Position numbers and translations under genes: made by a program
Notes under the pieces: generated by a model
Database searches by the model: none
What the model saw: only the letters and a program-made list of their open reading frames with translations
Told to the model about the DNA's origin: nothing
Assembly (NCBI GenBank): GCA_963847675.1
Contig: CAWKAP010000006.1
Coordinates: 62,001-126,000 of the forward strand
Source: JADJWR01 sp963847675
GTDB lineage: Bacteria; Pseudomonadota; Gammaproteobacteria; Burkholderiales; Burkholderiaceae_F
Direction of reading: 5' to 3'
DNA length: 64,000 bases
Part shown: positions 28,052-36,765 of the stretch, one piece after another
Layout of the letters: each line of letters starts with the position of its first letter
How positions within the stretch are numbered: position 1 is the first letter of the stretch

Positions 28052-28483
28052 TCAAGGCCACTCGAACTCGACCGTGGGCATCCCGGTGCTCGGATGCGGG
28101 CCGATCCTGCGAACCGTGAGCCCCCGGCGAATGTAAAAGCGCCGCGCTTTTTCGTTCGCCTCGTCAGTGCGTAGCCATCCGTCCGGCATCGCCTGCATTA
28201 CGGTTGCAAGCAAGCGCGTTCCGATGCCTGTCCCTTGAAACCCGGGATGAACGAACAACTGCCGCAGCCAGCGCTTGTCCAGATCGTAGGCAACAAAAGC
28301 CACTATCTCCGAGCCGCTGCGTTCAACGGCCATGTGGCAGTTACCGAGCTCACCCGTGAGCCGCTGCAGAAGCGCCTCTGCCGATGGACGGGCCGACGCT
28401 CGCGGCTCGGTCAAGAGTGCCTCGTGCCACACATGCGCGATGCGCTCGAGTTCCGCGGGCGCGAACGACGAGACGACCGTCAC
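28052..28483 (-). CDS. GNAT-family N-acetyltransferase
   Basis: A 143-residue acetyltransferase with core LRQLFVHPGFQGTGIGTRLLATVM (motif A with Q-x-x-G-x-G) and LRTDEANEKARRFYIRRGL (motif B). Its substrate is unknown. It is followed by the GMC remnant, and 114 bp separate it from the end of the thioesterase gene upstream. It is probably an independent accessory gene and not part of the pad operon. Confidence 0.82.
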   Translation of the reverse strand: MTVVSSFAPAELERIAHVWHEALLTEPRASARPSAEALLQRLTGELGNCHMAVERSGSEIVAFVAYDLDKRWLRQLFVHPGFQGTGIGTRLLATVMQAMPDGWLRTDEANEKARRFYIRRGLTVRRIGPHPSTGMPTVEFEWP

Positions 28484-28597
28484 GACCGATCGTCTTTCGG
28501 CCCAGCTGTGTGGATTGACAGTCGAAGACGCGCGCTGTCCACTGCCGGCTGTTCGACGGATGTCGTGTGCTCCAGATGCGCCGTCTTGCTCAGCTGC

Positions 28598-29002
28598 TCA
28601 GCCACCGGCCTTGGCGAGCTTCGCCTTCAGGCGCTGCGCAGTCTTCTCGACGCCGACGATGTAGCGGTTGTGCCTGCCGCGGGCGACCTCTTCCACGGCG
28701 TCGCGCACCGTGAAGTCGAACGACACGGCGGCGCCTTCGACGCTTGCCAGCGTGACCGTGATCTCGACCCACATGCCGAGCAGCGTGGCGCCAATGTGGT
28801 CGAGTTCGACGCGGGTGCCGACCGTGTCCTTGCCGGGATCGAGATGCTCCTTCACCAGGTCGCGGCACGCGAACTCGACGTCGTAGAGCATCAGCGGGGT
28901 GGCGTAGACGCGGCACTCGTCGCCCATGAAGCTGATCGTGCGCTCGCGGTCGACCGTGATGCGGCGGGTCAGGGTGAGTCCGGGCTTAAGCGTTTCGCTC
29001 AT
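28598..29002 (-). CDS. Hotdog-fold acyl-CoA thioesterase (FlK-like)
   Basis: A 134-residue hotdog-fold protein. The arrangement RTISFMGDECRVYATPLMLYDVEFACRD, then GTRVELDHIGATLLGMWVEI and FDFTVRDAVEEVARGRHNRYIV, matches the fluoroacetyl-CoA-thioesterase-like group, with its Glu and His catalytic positions in VEFACRD and ELDHIGAT. It starts at 29002, overlapping the stop of the acyl-CoA synthetase gene (ATGA), so it is the last gene of the pad-type operon. A role in releasing CoA from stalled aryl-CoA intermediates is plausible but unproven. Confidence 0.8.
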   Translation of the reverse strand: MSETLKPGLTLTRRITVDRERTISFMGDECRVYATPLMLYDVEFACRDLVKEHLDPGKDTVGTRVELDHIGATLLGMWVEITVTLASVEGAAVSFDFTVRDAVEEVARGRHNRYIVGVEKTAQRLKAKLAKAGG

Positions 29003-31089
29003 CGTTGTTCCTCGGTGTTGGCAGCCATCGCGTCAGCGTACAGCCGCGCTTCCGCGTAGTGCACCAGCGCCGTCGTGGCCCGCGCGCAGTTGCGGAAGAC
29101 GCACACGCCCTGGTCCATCAGCCGCGCGGCCATCGCGTCGTAGAGCCTGCCGGCGTCGATGACGCCGATGAGCGGCTTGTCGTTGCGCGCGGCCAGCGGC
29201 GGCATCAGGGCGACGGTACTCGCCGGGTCGTTGATGTCGAAGCCGGGGCGCAGCCTGCTTTCTTCGAGCGCGCGCACGGCCGGCGCGGTCGGGTCGAGCG
29301 CGACCACCACCGCGTCGATGTGCGGATCCTGCAGGAACGCCTCGGCGATTCTCAGGTGCGCCTCGTCGTCGGCACCGGGATTGATGTCGATCGGATTGCC
29401 GATCTCGACCAGTGCGTCGAGGCGCTTGGCGGAAAGGATGTCCTTGATGCGGCTGACCGTCGCCGGTTCGAGTTCACCCATCTCCATCGCGAAGCTGTCC
29501 GACTCGATCGAGTCGGCCATGCTGACCGCCTCGAACCCGGCGCCGCTGATCGCACCGAGCCGGCGTCCGCCGATGTGCTTGCCGTGCAAGGCGCCGGCGA
29601 CGTAGAAGAGATCGTCGAACGACGTGACGTCCGATGCCACCATCGCGCCGGCGTGGCGCACGACGGACTCGAACAATGCGTAGTCGCCCGCCACCGATGC
29701 CGTGTGTCCCAGTGCGCCGCCCGCGCCCGGCGCGGTGCGTCCCGCCTTGTAGACCACCACCTCTTTGCCGTTGCGCACCGCGCGGCGCACCGCGCGGGCG
29801 AAGTCGAGGCCGTCGAGGTCCCGGAAGCCTTCGACGTAGATGCCGATGGTCTCGATCTCCGGCCGCTCCGCGAAATACGCCAGCAGGTCGCCGTGCGTGA
29901 GGTCGGTCTGGTTGCCCATCGCCAGCATGTAGCGCGGATCGAGCCACGGGTTGTGCGACAGGCGCGTGATCATGAAGGCGCCGCTCTGGCTCAGCATCAC
30001 CGAATTGCGCTCCGGCTTCTTCTGCGGCTTGGGCAGCCGCTCGAGCGGGATGAACCACGAGTCGTACGAGCCCGGATGCGAGACGACGCCGAGGCAGTTC
30101 GCACCGAGGAAGACAGGGCCGCCGCCTGCTCTGCCGTGCGCCGCGTTGATGCGCGCCGCCATCGCGGCGGCCGGCTCTCGGCTCCTGGCCGTTTCGCCCA
30201 GCCCACCCGGAATCAACATTACCGACTCGGCCGCATCTGTCTCGATGATCTCGTCGACGAGGCCGTAGACCGCCTCGGCATTGACGGCAACGATGAGCAG
30301 GTCGAGCTTGCCTTCGAGTTCGCGCAGGCTCCCGGCGCAGCGCACACCGTCGATCTCGCTCTCGCCCGGCTTGATGATCGTGATCCGTTCCTTCGGATAG
30401 CCGCTGCCCACCAGGTTGCGCAGGATGATGCGGGCGAAGTTCATGCCGGTCGCGGATACGCCGACGATCCCGAGCGAGGCCGGGTGCAGCAGCTTGTCGA
30501 TCTTGTCGATCGGGCGCGGCAGCGGGCGGGCGACCGGTGTGCCGATCTCGCACCGCGCGGAGCCGACGGTCAGCGCGCCTGCCTCGCAGACGCAGTCGAG
30601 CTCGACCTTGCGCAGCGCGAAGCGGGCGCCCGCAGCGCCCGCCGGGTGCGCTCGGGCAAGGGCGATCAGCCCACCGAAGCAGGCCCCGAGTTGGGCATCC
30701 GGGACCAGCAGCCCGTCGCGCTGCGCGATCGCGACGAGCTTCTGGTAAGCGATCGTGCGCCGGAACAGGCGCAGGAAATCCGCCGCGCCGGCCAGTTCCG
30801 CGGCGGCGTGGGCGGTGCCGCGGCCGCGGCGGAAATTGCGCTCGTCGATCGCGTCGAGTCCGCCCGCGCCGGCGGACAGCACGAGACCGAATTCGCGCGC
30901 GCATTCGAGGCCGATGCGCAGTTCCACTGCCGCCTGCGAGCGGGCGCTGCCGGCGTCAAAGGCGATTCCGAGGGCTGCGAGCAGCGACTCGACCTCCGCA
31001 GTGTCAAGGGCTGGGCGCCCGCTGCCGGCGGCGTGCTCGAGGATCGCCGTCGCCGCGCCGATGTCCGCGGCACGGCGCGAGTGACTCAC
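28999..31089 (-). CDS. ADP-forming-type acyl-CoA synthetase with a shortened ATP-grasp region
   Basis: A 696-residue member of the acetate-CoA ligase (ADP-forming) / succinyl-CoA synthetase-like group. From about residue 200 it has the CoA-binding domain (LGIVGVSATGMNFARII) and then the ligase domains with SQSGAFMITRLSHN. The phosphohistidine segment is YKAGRTAPGAGGALGHTASVAG. The N-terminal 190 residues resemble an ATP-grasp domain that lacks its middle, including the usual ATP-binding lysine segment. The gene overlaps padI (4 bp) and the thioesterase (4 bp). It might activate phenylacetate, which has no other ligase here, or recover ATP from an aryl-CoA. Both are hypotheses. Confidence 0.78.
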   Translation of the reverse strand: MSHSRRAADIGAATAILEHAAGSGRPALDTAEVESLLAALGIAFDAGSARSQAAVELRIGLECAREFGLVLSAGAGGLDAIDERNFRRGRGTAHAAAELAGAADFLRLFRRTIAYQKLVAIAQRDGLLVPDAQLGACFGGLIALARAHPAGAAGARFALRKVELDCVCEAGALTVGSARCEIGTPVARPLPRPIDKIDKLLHPASLGIVGVSATGMNFARIILRNLVGSGYPKERITIIKPGESEIDGVRCAGSLRELEGKLDLLIVAVNAEAVYGLVDEIIETDAAESVMLIPGGLGETARSREPAAAMAARINAAHGRAGGGPVFLGANCLGVVSHPGSYDSWFIPLERLPKPQKKPERNSVMLSQSGAFMITRLSHNPWLDPRYMLAMGNQTDLTHGDLLAYFAERPEIETIGIYVEGFRDLDGLDFARAVRRAVRNGKEVVVYKAGRTAPGAGGALGHTASVAGDYALFESVVRHAGAMVASDVTSFDDLFYVAGALHGKHIGGRRLGAISGAGFEAVSMADSIESDSFAMEMGELEPATVSRIKDILSAKRLDALVEIGNPIDINPGADDEAHLRIAEAFLQDPHIDAVVVALDPTAPAVRALEESRLRPGFDINDPASTVALMPPLAARNDKPLIGVIDAGRLYDAMAARLMDQGVCVFRNCARATTALVHYAEARLYADAMAANTEEQR

Positions 31090-32021
31090 GAGCGCGCTCC
31101 CTGGACGGCGGGGCCGCGGGCGTCGCGGGCGCGGTCAACGTCGTGCGCCGCACGCCGCGCCTTCTCTTCGAGGCGTGCCCACGCCTCATCGACCTCCGCC
31201 TGCAGCGCGTCGACCTGCTCCGGCGTCAGGTGGCGGTAGCGCCGCTGCAGCGACAGGTAGTCGCTGACGGGACGCGTCCTGCCGGTGTGGTTCAGCGTCC
31301 ACGTGCGGCCGTTCTCGACTTCGTACAGCGGAAACGCGCCGCACTCGACCGCGTGGCGCGCTGCGGTCAGCCCGGCATCGTCGGGCACGCCCCAGCCGTC
31401 GAGACAGGGGATCAGCAGGGTGATGATCCGCGTGCCGCGGATCGACTTCGCCTTCTTCACCTTGGCGAGCAGGTCGGGCAGGAAGGCGACGTTCGCCGTG
31501 GCCACGTAGGGCACCTCGTGCGCGGCCATGATCTCGACCAGGTTCTTCTTGCGCGAGGTCTTGCCGGCGGGTGTCGAGCCCGTGCTGGCGTAGTGCGGGG
31601 TCGAGGACGACTTCTGCGCCCCGGTGTTCATGTAGCCCTCGTTGTCGAGGCAGAAGTAGATGAAGTTCTCGTTGCGTTCGGCCGCCGACGACAGGCACTG
31701 GAAGCCGATGTCGTAGGTGCCGCCGTCGCCGGCGAGCACGATCACGTGGGTGTCGCGCCTGCCCTGCGCGTCGAGCGCGCGGCGCAGCCCGGAGGCGGCC
31801 GCGGCGCTCGCCTCCAGCGTCGGCTGGTACACGGGGATCTTCAGCGAGCTGTACGGCTGCGGGCCGGCGATGATCGCCATGCACGACGGCGGGATCACCG
31901 CCATCGTGTCCGGCCCCATCGCGGCGAGCACGTGGCGCACCGACAGCGCGTCGATGCACCCGGGGCAGGCGGCGTGCCCCGAGCACAGCATTTCTTCCTC
32001 GCGCAGTTCGATTCTTTGCAT
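31086..32021 (-). CDS. padI: Phenylglyoxylate:acceptor oxidoreductase-like beta subunit (TPP-binding)
   Basis: The 311-residue TPP-binding subunit of a 2-oxoacid:acceptor oxidoreductase of the pyruvate/phenylglyoxylate type. The cysteine pattern CSGHAACPGC near the start is typical of PorB-like subunits. The TPP motif GDGGTYDIGFQCLSSAAERN ends in LDNEGYMNTG. A late LLIPCLDGWG segment also fits. The complex would convert phenylglyoxylate, CoA and acceptor to benzoyl-CoA and CO2. The start at 32021 lies 7 bp after the padG stop. The assignment to phenylglyoxylate over pyruvate rests on context (hcr, padBCD-like and bcr genes nearby). Confidence 0.75.
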   Translation of the reverse strand: MQRIELREEEMLCSGHAACPGCIDALSVRHVLAAMGPDTMAVIPPSCMAIIAGPQPYSSLKIPVYQPTLEASAAAASGLRRALDAQGRRDTHVIVLAGDGGTYDIGFQCLSSAAERNENFIYFCLDNEGYMNTGAQKSSSTPHYASTGSTPAGKTSRKKNLVEIMAAHEVPYVATANVAFLPDLLAKVKKAKSIRGTRIITLLIPCLDGWGVPDDAGLTAARHAVECGAFPLYEVENGRTWTLNHTGRTRPVSDYLSLQRRYRHLTPEQVDALQAEVDEAWARLEEKARRAAHDVDRARDARGPAVQGARS

Positions 32022-32027
32022 CGCGGC

Positions 32028-33229
32028 TCACCTCACCCAGACCGATTCGGTCAACGGCTCGCCCGCGCGCGCCTGCCGCACGAACTCGACGATCCGCTCC
32101 GGCGGCACGTTGACGCCGCCGACGCCGGCCAGACAGCCGTGGATGCGCGGCGCATCCGCAAGGCCGTAGAGCGCCGCGCAGCAGTTCCTGGTGCAGCACG
32201 CCGCCGGCGCCCGGCGAGTGGTTGCGGTCGAGCACGATCACCTCCGGCACGCCGGCGAGTGCGTCGCGCAGCGCCGCCACCGGCAGCGGCCGGAACAGCC
32301 GCACCTTGAGCAGGCCGACCGCTTCGCCCGCATCGCGCATCGCGTCGACCGCCTCGCGCGCGGTGCCGCACATGCTGCCCAGCGTGACGATCACCGTGCG
32401 CGCGCCGTCGCAGCGGTAGCGCTCGATCGCGCCGCCCAAGCTGCGCCCGGTGCGCTGCGCCCAGTCGCGGTCGATCTCGTCCGCCAGCGCCGGCACGCGC
32501 GCCATCGCCTGCTTCCATCTCCTGCCGGTGGCGGTAGAACATCTCCTGCGAGACCACGTTGCCCCACGATTCGACCTTCTCCGTGTCGAGGCGATGCGGC
32601 GGCGCGTACGGCGGCAGGAAGCGCGTCGACCAGCGTCCTGCGCCGGAATCGTCGACCGGCTCGAGCGCATGCGAGACGTAGAAGGCGTCGTGGCTGACCA
32701 TCGCCGGCAGCAGCACCTGCTCGGCGATGCGGAAGGCCTGGATCGTCGTGTCGAGCGATTCCTGTGCGCTTTCGGAATAGAACTGGATCCAGCCGGTGTC
32801 GCGCTGCGCGAGGCTGTCGGTCTGGTCGGGCCAGAAGGCCCACGGCGAGGCGACCGTGCGGTTGATGTTGGCCATCACGATCGGCGCGCGCGCGCCGGCC
32901 GCGTAGTGCAGCAGCTCGTGCATCAGCAGCAGGCCCTGCGAGGCGGTGGCGGTGAAGACGCGCACGCCGGCCAGCGAGGCCGGGATGCATGCCGCCATCA
33001 CCGAGTGCTCGGACTCGGGCGTGATGATCTCGGCGTCGAACTCGCCGGCGGCCGCGAACTCGGTGATTCGCTCCAGCACCGGCGTCTGCGGCGTGATCGG
33101 GTACACGGGAACGACCTTCGGCCGCGCCAGCTTCGCCGCCCACGCGACCGCGTGGTTGCCGGTCATCAGCACCGGCGACGTACGCGCGCTGTCCCGTTCT
33201 GCCGCGGTCAGCTCATCGCGCGCGTTCAT
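32028..33229 (-). CDS. padG: Phenylglyoxylate:acceptor oxidoreductase-like alpha subunit (two indels)
   Basis: The alpha (PorA-like) subunit, with VYPITPQTPVLERITEF, FTATASQGLLLMHELLHYAAGARAPI and MANINRTVASPWAFW, the conserved core of 2-oxoacid:ferredoxin oxidoreductases. The frame breaks at about 32515, where an extra base follows a GAA codon, and again near 32182. Repairing both gives about 399 residues with the C-terminus ending ESVWVR at a TGA at 32030-32028, 7 bp before padI. The reading through three published frames is therefore one normal gene. It is downstream of padH by 90 bp. Confidence 0.78.
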
Positions 33230-33319
33230 GGCGCCCCCTTCGCCCTGCGGGCTGTCCCCCCAAGGGGGAACGAGCGCCTCCGGAGCGGCCGATCGGCGCT
33301 CACCGCTCCTCCTCCGACT

Positions 33320-34991
33320 TCACCTCGCCTCCTCCACCATCTTCATCGAGCCGGTCGGGCACTCCTTCACGCACAGCCCGCAGCCCTTGCAGTAGTCGGT
33401 GAGCACCACGTAACCGTCGGCGCCCCGCTTGACCGCCAGATCGGGGCAGTAGTTGACGCAGTTGTCGCAGAACACGCAGGTGCCGCACGAGAAGCAGCGT
33501 TCGCCCTCCGCCAGCGCCTGCTCGAGTTCGAGGCCAAGCTGCACCTCGACGTCGCTCCCGATTCGCTGCGCGGCGTCGAGCCGCAGCTCGGCGGGCCGTG
33601 CCTGCGTCGCGTAGTAGGCGGTGGCGATCGCACCGAGCTTCACGACGGGTTCGGCGTCGCCCGGTTCGCTGCCTGTCGCCACGCAGCGCGCGGTCGATCG
33701 CGACGGCCGCGCGCTTGCCCATGCCGACCGCCTCGGTCACGAAGCGCGCCATGCTCGCCAGGTCGCCGCCGGCGTAGATGCGCTCGGCGCTCGTCGCCTG
33801 TCGTGCGTCGACCTTCACCAGGCCCGCGTCGGCCTCGAGCGCGCCGAGCGGCGCAAGGTCCGGGTCCTGTCCGATCGACGGCACGACCGCGTCGGCGATC
33901 AGCGCGAACTCACTGTCGGGACGTCGCGTGACCTTGAACTGGCCGCGCTGCGCGCCCACCTCGAAGTGCACCCGCACGCAGGTCGAGCCGCACGTCCCGC
34001 TCGCCCCCACCCCTCTCCCGCGAGGGCAGAGGGAGACCGCCGTCAGCATGCTGCCGGCGACCAGCACGATGCCCTCTTCGAGCGCCTCGTCGATCTCCTC
34101 GCGCTGCGCCGGCAGCTGGGCGACGCTTTCGAGCGCGACGACCGTCACCTCGTGGCCTGCGCGGCGCGCGCTGCGCGCGACGTCGAACGCCGCGCTGCCG
34201 CCGCCGATCACCACCATGCGCCGGCCGAGCGCCGGCGTGTCGCCCCGGCTCGTCCGCGCCAGGAACTCGGCGCCGTCCATCGACCCACGGCTGCGCTGTA
34301 GTCGAGTTGCGGCAGCCGCTTCTGCCGCGTCGCGCCGGTGGCCAGGTAGCACGGCGTCGTAGCTCGCGCCGCAAACGCTCGAGGCCGGCGCCTGTCGCGA
34401 AGGGCTCGCCGCAGCGCACCTCGACGCCGAGCGCGACGATGCGCGCGATCTCGCCGTCGAGCACCGCGCGCGCCAGCCGGTACGGCGGAATGCCGTGGCG
34501 CATCAGCCCGCCGAGCGCCGCCTGCGCCTCGAACAGCGTGACGCGATAGCCGCGCCGGCGCAGCTGGAACGCCGCCGACAGCCCGGAGGGCCCGCCACCG
34601 ACGACGGCGATGCGCTCGCTGCGCTCGCTGCGCCGGCGGCTCGGAAAGCCCAGCCCTCGGCCAGCGCCATGTCGCCGACGAAGCGTTCGAGTTTGCAGAT
34701 CGACAGCGCCTCGTCGAAGCCGGCGCGGTTGCACGCCGCTTCGCAGGGGTGGTGGCAGATGCGGCCGGCGATCGCCGGAAACGGGTTGTGGCGCGTCAGC
34801 ACCTGCCAGGCGCCGCGGAAGTCGCGCGCGCGGGCCAGGCCGATCCACTCGGCGATGTCGCCGTCGACCGGGCAGGCCGCGTGGCAGGGCGACGGCGCGC
34901 GGATGTGCTGCGGCAACGCGGCGCGCCACGTGCCGGTCCTGAAGACCTCGGTGCTGCCGGTGGTCCAGATGGGCGGGATCGGCGCGTTCAT
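33320..34991 (-). CDS. padH: NAD(P)H:acceptor flavoprotein fused to a two-[4Fe-4S] ferredoxin domain (PadH/PadF-like; several indels)
   Basis: The N-terminus (MNAPIPPIWTTGSTEVF) leads into a GltD-like domain with cysteine motifs CHAACPVDGDIAEWI and CHHPCEAACNR. FAD and NAD binding sites follow (IAVVGGGPSGLSAAF and MVVIGGGSAAFDVA), then GGDLASMARFVTEAVGMGKRAA. The last 100 residues are a ferredoxin domain, CFSCGTCVFCDNCVNYCPD and CKGCGLCVKECPTGS. About six one-base faults (near 33683, 34265-34300, 34340-34370, 34420 and 34640) break the frame. Repaired, it is about 556 residues. The ATG at 34991 overlaps the padE stop. Separate delta and epsilon subunits are described for phenylglyoxylate oxidoreductase; here they appear fused. 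Confidence 0.75.
34008..34034. repeat. Palindromic repeat within the padH coding region
   Basis: The palindrome accCCTCTCCCGCGAGGGCAGAGGG is embedded in padH. On the minus strand it encodes a Cys/Gly/Ser-rich insertion (LCPRGRGVGASGTCGST) between two regular parts of the flavoprotein. Related units lie between genes at 5673-5697 and 38826-38851, so this looks like an in-frame insertion of a REP-like element. Confidence 0.6.
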
Positions 34992-35551
34992 GCGGCCTCG
35001 CCTCTGCAGCAGCGACGTCGACCCATGCGTACGCCGTCGGCGCAGGCGGCGACGTTCTCGTCGCGCTGCTTCGGCGCGCTCCTCGGCCAGCGTCGCGGTC
35101 AGCACGTCGAGCGCCGGCGCGCTCGACCGCGCGCGCGAACGCGCCGAGCAGCGCGGAGTTGACGATGCGTCCCAGCCCGTGGCGGCGCGAGATCGACAGG
35201 CCGTCGACCGGAATCACGCGGTAGCCGGGCAGCGCCTGCGCGAACTGCTCGGCGCGGCTGCGCCGAGTTGACGACGATCAGCGTTTGCGGCCCGGCGGCG
35301 GCCAGCAGCCGGCCCTCGAGCAGCGTGGCATCGAAGCAGAGGATCGCGTCGGCCCGCTCGATGTCGCAGCGCAGGCGGATCGGGCGGTCGTCGACGCGAA
35401 TGAACGAGCTGACCGGCGTGCCGCGCCGCGCGCCGCCGTAGGAGGAGAAGGCCTGCACCTGCCGGCCGGCGGCGAAGAACGCCATCGCCAGCAGGTTGCC
35501 CGCCGTCTGCGCGCCCTGCCCGCCGCGCCCCTGGATGATGATCTGCAGCAA
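34988..35551 (-). CDS. padE: Phenylglyoxylate:acceptor oxidoreductase-like gamma subunit (three indels)
   Basis: The gamma subunit of a 2-oxoacid:acceptor oxidoreductase. IIQGRGGQGAQTAGNLLAMAFF and VQAFSSYGGARRGTPVSSFIR are hallmark segments. Three extra bases (near 35260, 35128 and 35060), each at a codon boundary, divide the published frame. After repair the protein is about 186 residues and ends with a TGA that overlaps the padH ATG. The start codon is TTG at 35551, supported by GGGAG 8 bases upstream. It is the first gene of the operon padE-padH-padG-padI-synthetase-thioesterase, with a divergent LysR gene upstream. Confidence 0.78.
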
Positions 35552-35790
35552 GCGTCCGTCTCCCGTCGCTCCGTTCGCGCCGGCCGAGCATCCGGCAACG
35601 GCGCGACTTTCCCCCGTTCAATCTAGGCGCCCGCTCGCCATTCGTCGAATTGATTGTCAAAATGAGGAGCATTCACGTTACGAATATCGGCTCGAGGTTG
35701 GGTGTCATCCCCGCGAAAGCGGGGATCCGGCGTCTCCCGGGCCATCGTCCATGGATTCCCGCTTGCGCGGGAACGACACGTTCCGCATCG
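35552..35790. promoter_or_regulatory. Divergent region between padE and a LysR gene, with a REP-like hairpin pair
   Basis: A 239-bp gap. The first half has an A+T-rich stretch (about 35636-35690: aattgattgtcaaaatgagg, then ttacgaatatcgg) suited to promoters. The second half (35705-35776) is a REP-like pair of hairpins, atccccgcgaaagcggggat at 35707-35726 and ttcccgcttgcgcgggaa near 35755-35773. The same pair occurs at 22244-22312 and 49811-49878. A LysR operator is expected here but I cannot define it. Confidence 0.55.
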
Positions 35791-36765
35791 ATGAACTTCC
35801 GCCATCTCGACCTCAACCTGCTGCGCGTGCTCGCCGCCGTCTATCGCACCGGCTCGGTGACCGCCGCCGGCCAGCAGCTCGCGCTGTCGCAGCCGGCCAC
35901 CAGCAACGCGCTGGCGCGGTTGCGCGAGTTCTTCGGCGACGAACTGTTCGTCCGCTCGCCGCGCGGGCTGCACCCGACGCGCACCGCGCAGCGCATCGCG
36001 CCGGCGGTGATCGCGCACCTGCAGGCGCTGGAGACCACCGTGCTGCAGCGCCGAGGCGTTCGACCCGGCCGTGAGCCGCGTGCACTGGCGGCTGTCGCTG
36101 TCCGACCTCGGCGAGATCCTGTTCCTGCCGCCGCTGGCGGAGGTGCTGCGCCGGGAGGCGCCGCACTGCCAGGTTTCGAACGTCGCGCGTGGCCGCGGAG
36201 CAGGTCAGCAGCGCGCTCGAGGCGCGCGACATCGACATCGCCATCGGCATCCTGCGGGCGGGCCACGGCGGCATCGCCGGCGAGACGCTGTTTCGAGGAG
36301 CGCTTCGTCGGCATCACCGCGCGCGACTGGCAGCCACCTGCGGGCCGCGCCGGCAGGACGCTGAGCGCGAAGCAGCTCGCCGGCGCGGCGGTCGCCGTGG
36401 CCACGCCGACCGCGACCGTGCACGGCAGCGTCGACGCACGGCTCAGGCAGCTGAAGCTCGCCGACCGCGCGGTCCTGCACGTGCGGCACTTCGGCGCGCT
36501 GCCCGAGCTGGTCACGCGCACCGACCTGCTGGCGATCGTGCCGCGCATGTTCGCCGAGTCGCTGGCGCCGCGCTACGCGGTGCGGATATGGGAGCTGCCG
36601 GACGTGGCGCCGACCTACGACGTGCGCATGCTGTGGCACCCGTCGGCGAACGGCGACGCCGCGCACGCGTGGCTGCGGGCGCAGGTCAAGCGGCTGTTCA
36701 AGCGTGGCGCCAGGGCCGCGCTTCGGCACGGACTTGGCCAGCGAGCAAAGGCACCTTCCGCCTAG
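35791..36765 (+). CDS. LysR-family transcriptional regulator (three indels)
   Basis: A NodD/NahR-type LysR regulator. The N-terminal helix-turn-helix is clear (MNFRHLDLNLLRVLAAVY, then SVTAAGQQLALSQPATSNALARLREFFGDELFVR). The effector domain is split by three extra bases, near 36053 after a CGA/CGC codon, near 36189 after GCG, and near 36293 after TTT. Removing them yields 323 residues, the normal length. It is divergent from the padE operon and is the only recognisable dedicated regulator beside the pad and kor genes. Its 3' end overlaps the convergent fadH stop by 4 bp. Confidence 0.85.
   Translation: MNFRHLDLNLLRVLAAVYRTGSVTAAGQQLALSQPATSNALARLREFFGDELFVRSPRGLHPTRTAQRIAPAVIAHLQALETTVLQRRGVRPGREPRALAAVAVRPRRDPVPAAAGGGAAPGGAALPGFERRAWPRSRSAARSRRATSTSPSASCGRATAASPARRCFEERFVGITARDWQPPAGRAGRTLSAKQLAGAAVAVATPTATVHGSVDARLRQLKLADRAVLHVRHFGALPELVTRTDLLAIVPRMFAESLAPRYAVRIWELPDVAPTYDVRMLWHPSANGDAAHAWLRAQVKRLFKRGARAALRHGLGQRAKAPSA

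Noticed and set aside
29005..31239. A 744-codon plus-strand open frame
   Set aside because: It is a shadow of the acyl-CoA synthetase gene, which has full domain support on the minus strand.
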